Of a DNA stretch of 64,000 nt, positions 24,168-32,767 are shown piece by piece. The notes beneath the pieces were generated by a model. It was not told where the DNA came from. It did not search any database and saw nothing but the letters and a program-made list of their open reading frames with translations. The DNA is from Acidobacteriales bacterium 59-55. Lineage in GTDB: Bacteria > Acidobacteriota > Terriglobia > Terriglobales > Acidobacteriaceae. Made by a program: the position numbers and the translations under genes. The stretch covers positions 310,001-374,000 of the forward strand of contig MKSV01000008.1 in assembly GCA_001897435.1 (NCBI GenBank). Direction: 5' to 3'. Within the stretch, counting starts at the first letter, position 1, and every line of letters begins with the position of its first letter.

Positions 24168-24197
24168 GGAACTTATCCGCTATCTACCGGTGTCTAA
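24168..24197 (+). promoter_or_regulatory. ECF-type promoter upstream of the sigma factor gene
   Basis: GGAACTT (24168-24174) followed after 17 bp by GTCTAA (24192-24197) resembles the RpoE-type promoter (GGAACTT ... TCTRA). The spacer to TCTAA (18 bp) is slightly long but within the range seen for ECF promoters. It would make the downstream sigma factor autoregulated. Confidence 0.45.
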
Positions 24198-24304
24198 AGA
24201 TAATAGGAGCGAGCGAGCGCTCTTCCGCCGCCGGCGCGGTTTTTCACCCGATTTCGTTATTTGCCAGTTGTTTCGTAAACGTCGTAGTGTAAAGGACACC
24301 CGAA

Positions 24305-25003
24305 ATGCAGGCGGGCATCGTAATGGGTCATTTAGCGAGCGCGATAGGCATCAGCACCGAAGATGCTGTACTTGTAGCCGATCTCAAAGCCGGCTCCGAG
24401 GACGCGTTTGCCATCCTCATCGCCCAGTACCATCAGCCGCTGTACTCGCTGATCGCTCGCAGCCTCGACGACCCTGCCGATGCCGCCGACATCACCCAGG
24501 AAGTCTTCATCAAGGTCTTTCGCAATATTCGCAGCTTCCATGGCGACTCCAGCCTGCGCACCTGGCTCTACCGCATCGCCCTGCACGAGGCCTCGAACCA
24601 GCGGCGCTGGTGGTCGCGGCACAAAAAGCAGGAAGTCACCATCGATTCGCCCTACGATCACGAAGAAGATGGCAGCGGTGTCACCCTTGGCGCGACACTT
24701 GCCGACGAGGGCAACTCCCCCTTCGACAATGTGGCTCAGAACGAGGTCCGCGAGCGCGTCGAAGCCGCTCTCCGGCAGGTTCCGGAGGCCTTCCGCACGG
24801 TTCTCGTCCTGCGCGAGATCGAGGGCTTTGCCTACGAAGAGATCGCTGAAATCTTGAACGTCAATCTCGGCACCGTGAAGTCGCGACTCACACGCGGCCG
24901 TTCCGCCCTGCGCTCCCTGATCGTTGCTCAGTCGAAGGCAACAGAAAATAACTCTGCATCTTCCTTCGCTATGCCTTCATCCGAAGAGATGGTGACGCAA
25001 TGA
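24305..25003 (+). CDS. ECF RNA polymerase sigma factor (RpoE-like)
   Basis: A 232-residue sigma factor. Region 2 is FAILIAQYHQPLYSLIARSL to DITQEVFIKVFRNI and FHGDSSLRTWLYRIALHEASN. Region 4 is QVPEAFRTVLVLREIEGFAYEEI and AEILNVNLGTVKSRLTRGR, the sigma-70 region 4 HTH. The start at 24305 has AAAGGA eight bases upstream; ATG at 24323 is an alternative. Its stop overlaps the start of a membrane anti-sigma gene by 4 bp, so the pair is translated together. A candidate autoregulatory promoter lies at 24168-24197. Confidence 0.93.
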   Translation: MQAGIVMGHLASAIGISTEDAVLVADLKAGSEDAFAILIAQYHQPLYSLIARSLDDPADAADITQEVFIKVFRNIRSFHGDSSLRTWLYRIALHEASNQRRWWSRHKKQEVTIDSPYDHEEDGSGVTLGATLADEGNSPFDNVAQNEVRERVEAALRQVPEAFRTVLVLREIEGFAYEEIAEILNVNLGTVKSRLTRGRSALRSLIVAQSKATENNSASSFAMPSSEEMVTQ

Positions 25004-25680
25004 TCGAGAACTGTGCAAGGATTCAAGCCTCATTTTCCGGCTACCTCGACGGCGCTGTAACTGGCCGGCAGATGCAGGAGATCGCCCATCATCTCGAGTC
25101 CTGCGAAGACTGCAATCGAGAGTTTGAGGCGCTCCGGTCCATGCAGCAGTCGCTCGCGCTGCTGGGACCGGCTAAGGCCCCCGTCGATCTCGGCATGAAG
25201 CTTCGCCTCGCCATCTCGCACGAGTATGCCGCGAGAAAGTTCAGTTGGAGGGACAACCTCAGCCTCAAGTGGGACAATACGGTCCGCCCTCTGCTGTTGC
25301 AGGTTTCGGCCGGTTTTGCCGGATCGGTGGTGCTCCTCGGAAGCATTGTGCTGCTGCTGAGCATGGTCGCGGCTCCGGAGGCCGTCATGGCCAACGACGA
25401 GCCGCTGGGCGCCATTACCACTCCTCATTATCTTTATTCCGCGGTCGCTCCCCGGGCTATTATCACGACGCACGATGTCCCCATCGTCGTTGAGGCTTAC
25501 GTGAACGAGAATGGGCGCGTCTACGATTACAACGTCGTCTCCGGCACCATGGATGCAACGGTTCAAAGTCAGATCGTCGATCAGCTTGTGATGAGCGTCT
25601 TTGAGCCTGCCAGCGTCTTCGGCGCGCCGGTGCGAGGCCGGGTTGTGCTCACCTTTTCCGGGGTTCAGGTCCGCGGATAG
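25000..25680 (+). CDS. Anti-sigma factor with zinc finger, membrane span and TonB_C-like domain
   Basis: A 226-residue protein. Residues 1-45 form a ZAS-type zinc finger with His31, Cys35 and Cys38 (HLESCEDC), as in anti-sigma factors that hold ECF sigma factors in the cytoplasm. One membrane span is at about 103-124. The periplasmic part (158-223), including VEAYVNENGRVYDYNVVSG, VFEPASVFGAPVRGRVVLTF, has the strand pattern of a TonB C-terminal domain (V-x-V-x-x-x-G-x-V-x-D...F-x-P-A-x-x-x-G-x-P-V). The fusion suggests that the anti-sigma factor senses the state of TonB-dependent receptors or another envelope partner; that role is inference. Confidence 0.85.
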   Translation: MIENCARIQASFSGYLDGAVTGRQMQEIAHHLESCEDCNREFEALRSMQQSLALLGPAKAPVDLGMKLRLAISHEYAARKFSWRDNLSLKWDNTVRPLLLQVSAGFAGSVVLLGSIVLLLSMVAAPEAVMANDEPLGAITTPHYLYSAVAPRAIITTHDVPIVVEAYVNENGRVYDYNVVSGTMDATVQSQIVDQLVMSVFEPASVFGAPVRGRVVLTFSGVQVRG

Positions 25681-25867
25681 CGCGACCGTCGGCACCGGCA
25701 AGGTTGCAACCTCTCCCGGTGCTCCCTAACGCATCTCCTCTTTGGGTGTAGAGCGATGCCTCAGGTCTTGACGCCATTCCCCCCAGGAGAGACGGCGCTC
25801 GCAGAGGCGGTCCAGTTCACAGGAAGAGAGGAAATGCTCTAAACTCCATGGGAGCGTCGAATTTATC

Positions 25868-27730
25868 GTGCCTTTGCCAATTACCCCATATTTCCCTCCA
25901 TCGTCGTCCTGCCGTTCTCCCCGAATCGCGCGGTTGAAGCTGTCGAAGGCCCTCCGTAGCGCGGTTCTGCTCGGTGTGGGATTCGCGTTTGCTCTTTCCG
26001 TGCAGGCGCAATCTCAGTCTCAGGAACAGCCGCAGTCTTCTTCCAGTTCCAGCAGCAGTACCCCCGAGCGCTCGGTGCAGGAGTCCACCGGACAGGTCGC
26101 CCCGCGCATCGCCCAGCCCGAGGCCGGCGGCTCCGCCGTCACGCTCGAGACCAGCGAGCCGCTCTTCGACATCGCCGTCGCGCTCAACGTCTGCGGCTAC
26201 GACGCCGACCTGGCCGCCTCCAGCCCGGTGCGCTCGGCCATTCGTAACGAGATCAACGCCGAACTTGCCGCCTCGTCCGAAGCCCGCGCCAGCCGCGATG
26301 CCCTCTGCACCTACGTCCGCGAGCATACCCTGGCCGACAGCACCCTCAATCTTGCCCAATACGTTTCGCTGGCACTCTATCTCTTGCCGCCTCCGCAGCT
26401 TACAATTACCGTCGACCAGACCCAGCTGCCTCCCGATTCCACTCAGGTCGTCAACATACTTCCTCTGCTGCGCAAGTTCATCGAGGACATTCATCTTCAC
26501 GTCATCTGGATCGCGCATCGCGCCGATTACGATGATCTCCTCAAGCGCGTCCACGATCCGTTGACCCGCATGGTGCTGAACACCGACATCTACCTGCACA
26601 TGCCGGTCAGCAGCTACGACGGCCGCCGTTTTCTGGTTCTGCTTGAGCCAATGCTCGCGCCTTCGGCTACCAACGCCCGCATCTACGGCAACGACTATAT
26701 TGTCGTGGTCTCGCCCTCCGGCGACCCGCTCGGCGCCGTCCACATGGACGAGATCCGCCACACCTATCTTCACTACGAGGTGGAGCCCCTCGTCTACTCT
26801 CGCGGCACCGCCATCAAGCGGCTGGTTCCGTTGCTGAAGTCGGTGCAGGATGCCCCCATCGACTTTAACTACAAGTCCGATATCTCGGCCCTGCTGACGG
26901 AGTGCCTCATCAAGGCCATCGAGATTCAGACCATGGACACCGGCATCCCGAAGCCAACAAAGCCTGAAGCCTCCGCCAGCCGCGTCGATTTCGGCAAATA
27001 CACCGACGCCATGACCGCCTACGATCGCGAGGCCGAAGCGGTCCGCCGCCGGAAGGTCGATCTCACCATGCGCCAGGGATGGGTGCTGGTCGATTACTTC
27101 TACGGAAAGCTCGTCCAGATGCAGAAGGACGGCATCAGCCTGAAGGAAGACATCGCCGAGATGGTCTACGGCATGGATGTCGAGCGTGAGCGCCACCGGG
27201 ACGAGCAGATCGCCTTCCTGCCTCGGAGCGCCGACCAGCGCGAGGTCGTCACCCGGGCACCGCGACAGCTTCAGGGGCTTGATCTGGCCGAGATGAAGCT
27301 GCTCAAGGGAGACTTCGACGGCGCCGCCGCGCTTGCCAAAGCGGCGCTTGACGATCCCCACGGCGATCACGCCCAGGCTCATTACGTCATGGCCCGCCTC
27401 GACCTGATGCAGAGCCGCCCCGACGACGCCATCCAGAACTTTCAGCAGACGCTCAAATTCTCCAAAGACCCGCGCACGCTCGCCTGGTCGCACATCTACC
27501 TGGGCCGGCTCTATGACGTTCTCCCCGACCGCCCGAAGGCGCTGGCCGAGTATCACGCCGCCCTGACCGTCCGCGACAGCCAGCCCGACACCAAGGCCGC
27601 TGCCGAGTCCGGCCTGAAGCAGCCCTTCGCCGCTCCCCGGGCCGAGCACGAGGCTCCCGAGCCGGACGCTCCGCTCGATCCCAGCGGCAAGGCCGAAAAG
27701 GAAGCTTACCGTCCGCCGGCACCCCAATAG
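25868..27730 (+). CDS. Secreted TPR-containing protein, possible metallopeptidase
   Basis: A protein of up to 620 residues. The GTG at 25868 is the longest start; a TTG at about residue 25 would place a clean signal peptide (KALRSAVLLGVGFAFALSVQA) at the very N-terminus. A Ser-rich linker follows. The central domain contains MDEIRHTYLHYEVEPLV, where R-H-T-x-x-H-x-x-x-E could be a metal-binding site. The C-terminal quarter (about 490-575) holds TPR-like repeats (LLKGDFDGAAALAKAALDDP, YVMARLDLMQSRPDDAIQNF). I do not recognise the family. It is a single gene between two non-coding gaps. Confidence 0.8.
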   Translation: MPLPITPYFPPSSSCRSPRIARLKLSKALRSAVLLGVGFAFALSVQAQSQSQEQPQSSSSSSSSTPERSVQESTGQVAPRIAQPEAGGSAVTLETSEPLFDIAVALNVCGYDADLAASSPVRSAIRNEINAELAASSEARASRDALCTYVREHTLADSTLNLAQYVSLALYLLPPPQLTITVDQTQLPPDSTQVVNILPLLRKFIEDIHLHVIWIAHRADYDDLLKRVHDPLTRMVLNTDIYLHMPVSSYDGRRFLVLLEPMLAPSATNARIYGNDYIVVVSPSGDPLGAVHMDEIRHTYLHYEVEPLVYSRGTAIKRLVPLLKSVQDAPIDFNYKSDISALLTECLIKAIEIQTMDTGIPKPTKPEASASRVDFGKYTDAMTAYDREAEAVRRRKVDLTMRQGWVLVDYFYGKLVQMQKDGISLKEDIAEMVYGMDVERERHRDEQIAFLPRSADQREVVTRAPRQLQGLDLAEMKLLKGDFDGAAALAKAALDDPHGDHAQAHYVMARLDLMQSRPDDAIQNFQQTLKFSKDPRTLAWSHIYLGRLYDVLPDRPKALAEYHAALTVRDSQPDTKAAAESGLKQPFAAPRAEHEAPEPDAPLDPSGKAEKEAYRPPAPQ

Positions 27731-28010
27731 GCAACTCTCAGCGCCGTCCCCAAAAACTGGTCCCCCAAATTAAACCGCGTGCCCATGGCCGGATTCTCGG
27801 ACATGGGCTTGCGGCAAATCCATCGTAACCATTGGCACGGCATGACTTAACTCATTCCTCGCCCCGAGCGGCTGTGATCGTCGTTCTTTTCTGTTGACCT
27901 GAAAAGCACGTCTTCCTTTCCCTGCTGTATGCTCTCTTTTCTGATTCCCCCCACTTCGGGGATTGGTCAGACGTTTGCTCAGTCCAGTAAAGTAGGACTC
28001 AGAGGGGTGC

Positions 28011-28901
28011 ATGACGACGCGTCGCAAAAAGACCGTACGACCGCCATCCGGCAGTGCGATGTCGAGCTTGTTCGGCTACCGCTTCAGCCGCCCCGAGCTT
28101 CTCACCTGGGCTCTCACTCACCGTTCGCTCGCCTATGAGACCAATCCCGACGCCCTGCTCGACCCCGGTTGCGACAACGAGCAGCTCGAGTTCGTCGGCG
28201 ATGCCGTCCTCGGCCTGGTCGTGGCCGAATCTCTCTTTCGCCGGTTTCCCGGTTCGCGCGAGGGAGAGTTGACCCGGCTTCGCGCCTCGCTCGTCAGCCG
28301 CCGCCATCTCGGCGAGGTTGCCGCGCGCATCCAACTTGGAGATCTTCTTCGCCTCGGCCGCGGGGAGGAGCAGAGCGGCGGACGCCAGAAGATTGCGCTT
28401 CTGGCCAATGCCATCGAAGCGGTCATCGCCGCACTCTATCTCGACGGTGGCCTCGACGCCGCTCGCGCCTTCATCGAGCGGCACATCATCGATCCCGCCC
28501 TGCCCGACCTGCGCGAGGCTATCGAGGCCGGCGATACCTTCAGCGGCGCCATCGGCGACCACAAGTCCGCCCTGCAGGAGCATATGCAGGCAATCGGCGC
28601 CGGTCAGCCTCACTATGTGTTGACCGCGCAGAGCGGTCCCGACCACCAGAAGCGCTTTCGCGTCGAAGTTCGCATCGAACAGAATGACGGCACATCGAGG
28701 GCGCTGGCCGAATCCGAGGGCACGACCAAGAAACAGGCCCAGCAGGAAGCAGCGCGGATCGCCTTTGAGCGCCTGCTGCTGGAAGAATCCGGGAAAGAAT
28801 CTAAGAAAGAGAGGGCCAAAGGCAAAGCCCGCTCCAACGGAAAGCTCTTACCGGTCAGGAGTGGAGAGGAGGCGCAGAGTGATCGAGCAGCCCGCAATTG
28901 A
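28011..28901 (+). CDS. rnc: Ribonuclease III
   Basis: A 296-residue double-strand-specific endoribonuclease acting on rRNA precursors and structured mRNAs. The signature NEQLEFVGDAVLGLVV (about 59-74) carries the catalytic acidic residues. A double-stranded-RNA-binding domain follows at about 185-265 (DHKSALQEHMQAIG, ESEGTTKKQAQQEAA). The length is above the usual 225-250 because of a basic C-terminal tail (KESKKERAKGKARSNGK). The last 23 bp overlap the start of lepB. Confidence 0.95.
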   Translation: MTTRRKKTVRPPSGSAMSSLFGYRFSRPELLTWALTHRSLAYETNPDALLDPGCDNEQLEFVGDAVLGLVVAESLFRRFPGSREGELTRLRASLVSRRHLGEVAARIQLGDLLRLGRGEEQSGGRQKIALLANAIEAVIAALYLDGGLDAARAFIERHIIDPALPDLREAIEAGDTFSGAIGDHKSALQEHMQAIGAGQPHYVLTAQSGPDHQKRFRVEVRIEQNDGTSRALAESEGTTKKQAQQEAARIAFERLLLEESGKESKKERAKGKARSNGKLLPVRSGEEAQSDRAARN

Positions 28902-29754
28902 CTCCCCCCCCCCTTCGGACCATTCAATTTCGGCCCATCCCTCGCCGGCTCTTCAGCGCCCGGCCGCCGCAACGCCGGCCCGGCCGGGACCTGTTCTCGT
29001 CCGTGCGGCAACGCCTGACCCGCATCAGGGTCAGACCGGAACCCTCTCCGCCCTGCAATCGCTGCTTTCGATCATTGTGATTGCGATCTTCATCATCACC
29101 TTCTGCATCCAGCCCGTCCGCATCCCCTCCGCCTCCATGGAACCCTCGCTTCTGGTCGGCGACTTCCTCTTCGTCAACAAGCAGGGCGCGACTCCCGGCC
29201 CGTCCAGTTGGCTGCTCCCCGAGACTCCCATCGAGCGGGGGCAGATCATCGTCTTCCACTATCCCATCGACCCTTCCATGAATTTGATCAAGCGCGTTAT
29301 CGGCGTGCCCGGCGACCACATCAAGCTCCGCAGAGGCCGCGTCTACGTCAACGACCGCATTCTCTCCGAGCCCTATGCGATGTACCTGCCCAGCGCGCCC
29401 GACAGCTATCGCGACAACTTTCCCCGGCTGCGGAGCGCCGACCCGGCGGTCAACTCCCGCTGGTGGATCAGGATGCACAGCCTCATCGAGGACGGCGAGC
29501 TGGTCGTTCCTCCCGGCGACTACTTCGTCCTCGGCGACAACCGTAACGACAGCGAGGACAGCCGCTACTGGGGCTTCGTTCCGCGTTCGGCCATCGTCGG
29601 CCGGCCGTTCCTCATCTACTTCTCGCTGCGGCAGCCCGGCGGCGACGTCCTCGACATGGCCCATGCCCGCGTCTGGCATCATCATCGTTCCAACGCCGTC
29701 GACGCCCTCGCCGACTTTGCCCGCTGGGATCGAACCCTGCAAATCGTGAAATAG
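28879..29754 (+). CDS. lepB: Signal peptidase I (first copy)
   Basis: A 291-residue membrane peptidase that removes signal peptides of exported proteins. The start chosen is GTG at 28879, six bases after GGAGG and inside the end of rnc; longer readings lie in rnc. One membrane span (about 58-77) precedes PSASMEPSLLVGD, which holds the catalytic Ser. KRVIGVPGDHI holds the general-base Lys, and GDNRNDSEDSRYWGFVP is the third box. Codons 7-11 contain a run of ten C residues (see findings). It is followed by a second, different lepB. Confidence 0.92.
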   Translation: MIEQPAIDSPPPSDHSISAHPSPALQRPAAATPARPGPVLVRAATPDPHQGQTGTLSALQSLLSIIVIAIFIITFCIQPVRIPSASMEPSLLVGDFLFVNKQGATPGPSSWLLPETPIERGQIIVFHYPIDPSMNLIKRVIGVPGDHIKLRRGRVYVNDRILSEPYAMYLPSAPDSYRDNFPRLRSADPAVNSRWWIRMHSLIEDGELVVPPGDYFVLGDNRNDSEDSRYWGFVPRSAIVGRPFLIYFSLRQPGGDVLDMAHARVWHHHRSNAVDALADFARWDRTLQIVK

Positions 29755-29824
29755 ATTTCCCGCCCCGGCGACGCCCCAATCGGCGATACACTGGCACTTG
29801 CAATCTGTGGAGACAGGCATCCTC

Positions 29825-30628
29825 ATGAACACAACCGAATCCGCGCCCGAAGAGACATCGGACCAGCAGGCCCAGCAGACAGAGACCCCTTTGGAATCAT
29901 TGGCTTCCATCTGTACCGTGCTCGCCGTCGGCCTCTTCGTCATGACCTTCGTCTTTCAGAACTTCGAGATCCCCTCGGCGTCGATGGAAAAGACCCTCCT
30001 GATCGGCGACCACGTTCTGGTCGACCGAACTTCGTTTTCGCCGCCTACCAAATGGGCTCCCTTCGTCCACTACCGCGACATCCACCGCGGAGACGTCATC
30101 GTCTTCTACAAGCCCAATCCCGAGACCCCCGACCTCTTCCTGGTCAAGCGCGCCATCGGAATCCCCGGCGACCACATTCACCTGCGAAACGGCATCGTCT
30201 ACCTCAACGGCGTCGCCCAGAACGAGCCGCAGGCGGGCAAACCCTCCTTCGACGGCAATCCCGAGCACGCTTATAACCCCTACCGCGACGACTTTCCCTC
30301 CATTCCACCCGGCCCCATGGACGAGGTGACGGCAAGCTGGGCGCTCGAACTTCCCAGCCACATTCAGAACGGCGATCTCGTCGTTCCTCCCGGCAAGATC
30401 TTTGCCATGGGCGACAACCGCACCGAGAGTCTCGACGGCCGCTACTGGGGCTTCGTCCCGCGAGAGAACATCGTTGGCCGCCCCCTGTTCGTCTACTGGT
30501 CCTTTGAGACGCCCGCCGACCAGATTAACAAGCAGAGCCTCGGCGACCGCCTCAGCTTCATGGGGCATATCATCGTTCACTTCTTCGACGAGACCCGCTG
30601 GAAGCGAACCTTCCACATCATTCGATAG
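29825..30628 (+). CDS. lepB: Signal peptidase I (second copy)
   Basis: A 267-residue signal peptidase with a membrane span (about 28-46), the Ser box PSASMEKTLLIGD, the Lys box KRAIGIPGDHI and the GDNRTESLDGRYWGFVPREN box. It is clearly related to the preceding gene but diverged over most of its length, so it is an old duplication. Two type I peptidases may share substrates; the extra loop between the Lys box and GDN box (DEVTASWALELPSHI) could alter specificity. It starts 70 bp after the first copy ends. Confidence 0.92.
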   Translation: MNTTESAPEETSDQQAQQTETPLESLASICTVLAVGLFVMTFVFQNFEIPSASMEKTLLIGDHVLVDRTSFSPPTKWAPFVHYRDIHRGDVIVFYKPNPETPDLFLVKRAIGIPGDHIHLRNGIVYLNGVAQNEPQAGKPSFDGNPEHAYNPYRDDFPSIPPGPMDEVTASWALELPSHIQNGDLVVPPGKIFAMGDNRTESLDGRYWGFVPRENIVGRPLFVYWSFETPADQINKQSLGDRLSFMGHIIVHFFDETRWKRTFHIIR

Positions 30629-30657
30629 GGCGGGAACCGCGCACCGGGTGTAGCAAC

Positions 30658-32442
30658 GTGGAACAATCGTTCATGCAGGAAACCGATCCAATTTACGAGC
30701 AGAGCGAAGACCCGTATCCTCCGCGTCCCGGCATCTTCCGCCGCTATCTCTTTCTCTGGGTGGCATTTGCGGTGCTCATCGTGCTTGCGATCGTGCCTCC
30801 GCTGTTCACCGTCAACCGCCTGCAGCGCCGCATCGCCACCAGCATCAGCGACAGCCTGGGCCGTCCCGTCCACCTTGACCGCGTCACCCTGAACCTTCTG
30901 CCGCTGCCCGGATTCACCCTCGACAACCTGGTCGTCGGCGAAGATCCCGCCTTCGGCTCCGAGCCCATCATCCGGGCAAACTCCGTGCGCGTCACCCTGC
31001 GCTTCCGCTCTCTGTGGACCCGGCGCGTCGAGTTCTCGACCATCAGCTTCACCGATCCCAGCGTCAACCTCGTTCATCTGGCCAACGGCAAATGGAACAT
31101 CGAGAGCATCCTTCTGCAAGCGTCCCATATCGAGGCCGCGCCCACCGCCCAGAAGCGAGCCGGATCGACCCCCCGTTTCCCCTACATCGAGGCCACCGGA
31201 GCGCGGCTCAACTTCAAGTTCGGTCAGGAAAAGATTCCGCTCTCCCTCACCAACGCCGACTTCGCCCTCTGGCTGCCGAATCCTCAGCAATGGCACCTTC
31301 GCATTAAAGCCAACCCGGCGCGAACCGACACCAACGTCTCCGGCACCGGCACCATCCAGATCGAGGGCACCCTCGGCCGCGCGGCATCGCTGGCCCAGGT
31401 GCCGATCCATCTTCAGGGCGAGTGGCGCGACGCTCCTCTGGGCGGCGCAAGCTATGTTTTATTTGGCCGCGACGCCGGCTGGCGCGGCAACATGACGCTG
31501 TCGGCGAACGCGCAGGGTACGGTGGGTAACAGCGCGGTAGAGGTCAAGCTCAGTGCCAGCGACGCCCGCCGCGCCGACTTCGTTCCCAAGTCTTCCTTGA
31601 CCTTCCAGGCGGAGTGCCTCGGCACTGCCGCCAACCTCTTCCACTCCTTCAACAACGTCCGTTGCAGTTGGCCTCCCACAGGATCGTCGGGCACGCAGGT
31701 GGTCATGGTCTCCGGCTCGCTGCCGGACATCCGCCAGCTCGACTCGGCGACGGTCAACGTCTCCATCCCCGGCCTTCCCGCCGACCGGCTGCTGACCTGG
31801 CTGCATGTTCTCGACCAGCGCTTCCCAGACGACGTCTCGATGGCAGGCACGGTGACGGGAAACCTCTCCTATCATCCCGGCTACTCTCCCGGCCATCACT
31901 CCAATCCGCCTGCCCCCGCCTTCTGGGACGGAGCGGTCTTCGTGACCGGAGCGAAGCTGGCGAGCGCCGAGGCCGGGCCGCCGTCGCTTCTGGCCGGCGA
32001 CATCGCGATCCGCTCCGAGGTCCAGCCCGCGGCTGCCCCCCACGTTCGCGGCCGACGCTCCCCGCCTCCGCCTCCTCCCACAAGTGTTTTTGTGCTGGAG
32101 CCGACGGCGCTGGCGCTCGGCGGCAAGGAGCCTGCCACGCTCGAGGGCCGCTTCGACGCCACCGGATATACGCTGCACCTGAGTGGCATGGCGACCCCGG
32201 CGCGGCTGCACGCGCTGGCTGCCGCTCTGCCTCAGTTTGGTGAAGGTCTGGCGGAGGCGCTGCCCAAAGACCCCGCATCCGGCCCTGTCCCTAATCCCGC
32301 CTCCAACCCCGCGTCGGGTCCTGTCCCCAATCCCGTCCGCACCGATCTGCGCGCTGTTCGCCAGTGGGGCGCGGCACAGGTGTGGACCCAAGCGCCACCT
32401 CATCCCGTTGCCCGGCACCCGCACCGAACGCGGCGTCCGTAG
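30658..32442 (+). CDS. AsmA-family envelope protein
   Basis: A 594-residue protein with a cytoplasmic N-terminus, one membrane span (about 30-50, YLFLWVAFAVLIVLAIVPPL) and a long periplasmic domain. The region after the span (SDSLGRPVHLDRVTLNLLPLPGFTLDNLVV, in part) is the usual AsmA opening, and repeated beta-rich segments follow. A Pro-rich linker RRSPPPPPP occurs near residue 465, and a repeated PNPASNPASGPVPNP tail near the end. AsmA-like proteins act in lipid transport between membranes. It lies 29 bp after lepB and probably shares its transcript. Confidence 0.8.
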   Translation: MEQSFMQETDPIYEQSEDPYPPRPGIFRRYLFLWVAFAVLIVLAIVPPLFTVNRLQRRIATSISDSLGRPVHLDRVTLNLLPLPGFTLDNLVVGEDPAFGSEPIIRANSVRVTLRFRSLWTRRVEFSTISFTDPSVNLVHLANGKWNIESILLQASHIEAAPTAQKRAGSTPRFPYIEATGARLNFKFGQEKIPLSLTNADFALWLPNPQQWHLRIKANPARTDTNVSGTGTIQIEGTLGRAASLAQVPIHLQGEWRDAPLGGASYVLFGRDAGWRGNMTLSANAQGTVGNSAVEVKLSASDARRADFVPKSSLTFQAECLGTAANLFHSFNNVRCSWPPTGSSGTQVVMVSGSLPDIRQLDSATVNVSIPGLPADRLLTWLHVLDQRFPDDVSMAGTVTGNLSYHPGYSPGHHSNPPAPAFWDGAVFVTGAKLASAEAGPPSLLAGDIAIRSEVQPAAAPHVRGRRSPPPPPPTSVFVLEPTALALGGKEPATLEGRFDATGYTLHLSGMATPARLHALAAALPQFGEGLAEALPKDPASGPVPNPASNPASGPVPNPVRTDLRAVRQWGAAQVWTQAPPHPVARHPHRTRRP

Positions 32443-32767
32443 CGGATTTTCCGGGAGGGTATAGAGCCGAACGGCCAAGGGCCAACGGCCCGCTGCCATA
32501 CCAGCATGGGGCAAAGCCCCATGTTCCGTGGGTGATGGATGGAGCAAGGGCTGAAGGCCCGCTCTATCCATTGAGGGAAATGCTCTAGCGAGCCTCTGAT
32601 TTAAGTCCGGTTTTGTTAAGGGCACGGCTTCAGCCGTGCCATAAGCGATCTGGTTGCAATGCGGCTTTAGCCGCTGAGGGAATATTCGGGAACTTAATTA
32701 ATCAGACCTTCCCTAGCAGATCGTCAGGCGGGGTGTACTCCGAGTCACTTCTTCGAGGAGTTCGCCT
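32443..32767. other. Intergenic region with hairpins and one family A repeat
   Basis: A 325-bp stretch between convergent genes. It holds ATGGGGC-AAA-GCCCCAT (32506-32522) and GGGC-TGAA-GGCCC (about 32543-32556) hairpins that may end transcription of the AsmA gene. A family A repeat follows at about 32587-32706. No gene is seen. Confidence 0.6.
32587..32706 (+). repeat. Family A intergenic repeat, copy 1
   Basis: Contains the hairpin GGCACGGCTTCAGCCGTGCC and then GCGGCTTTAGCCGC, each a short inverted repeat, with AGCGAGCCTCTGATT at the left end. It shares most of its length with copy 2 at 40251-40361 in the same orientation, though spacer bases differ. It resembles REP/MITE-like elements in position and structure. 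Confidence 0.85.

Noticed and set aside
25817..27727. 636-codon open frame on the minus strand
   Set aside because: It is the antisense shadow of the secreted TPR gene at 25868-27730. The frame is long because of high GC in codon position 3, and it has no family motif.
31459..32625. 388-codon open frame on the minus strand
   Set aside because: Antisense to the AsmA-like gene, no motif, and overlapping hairpins.
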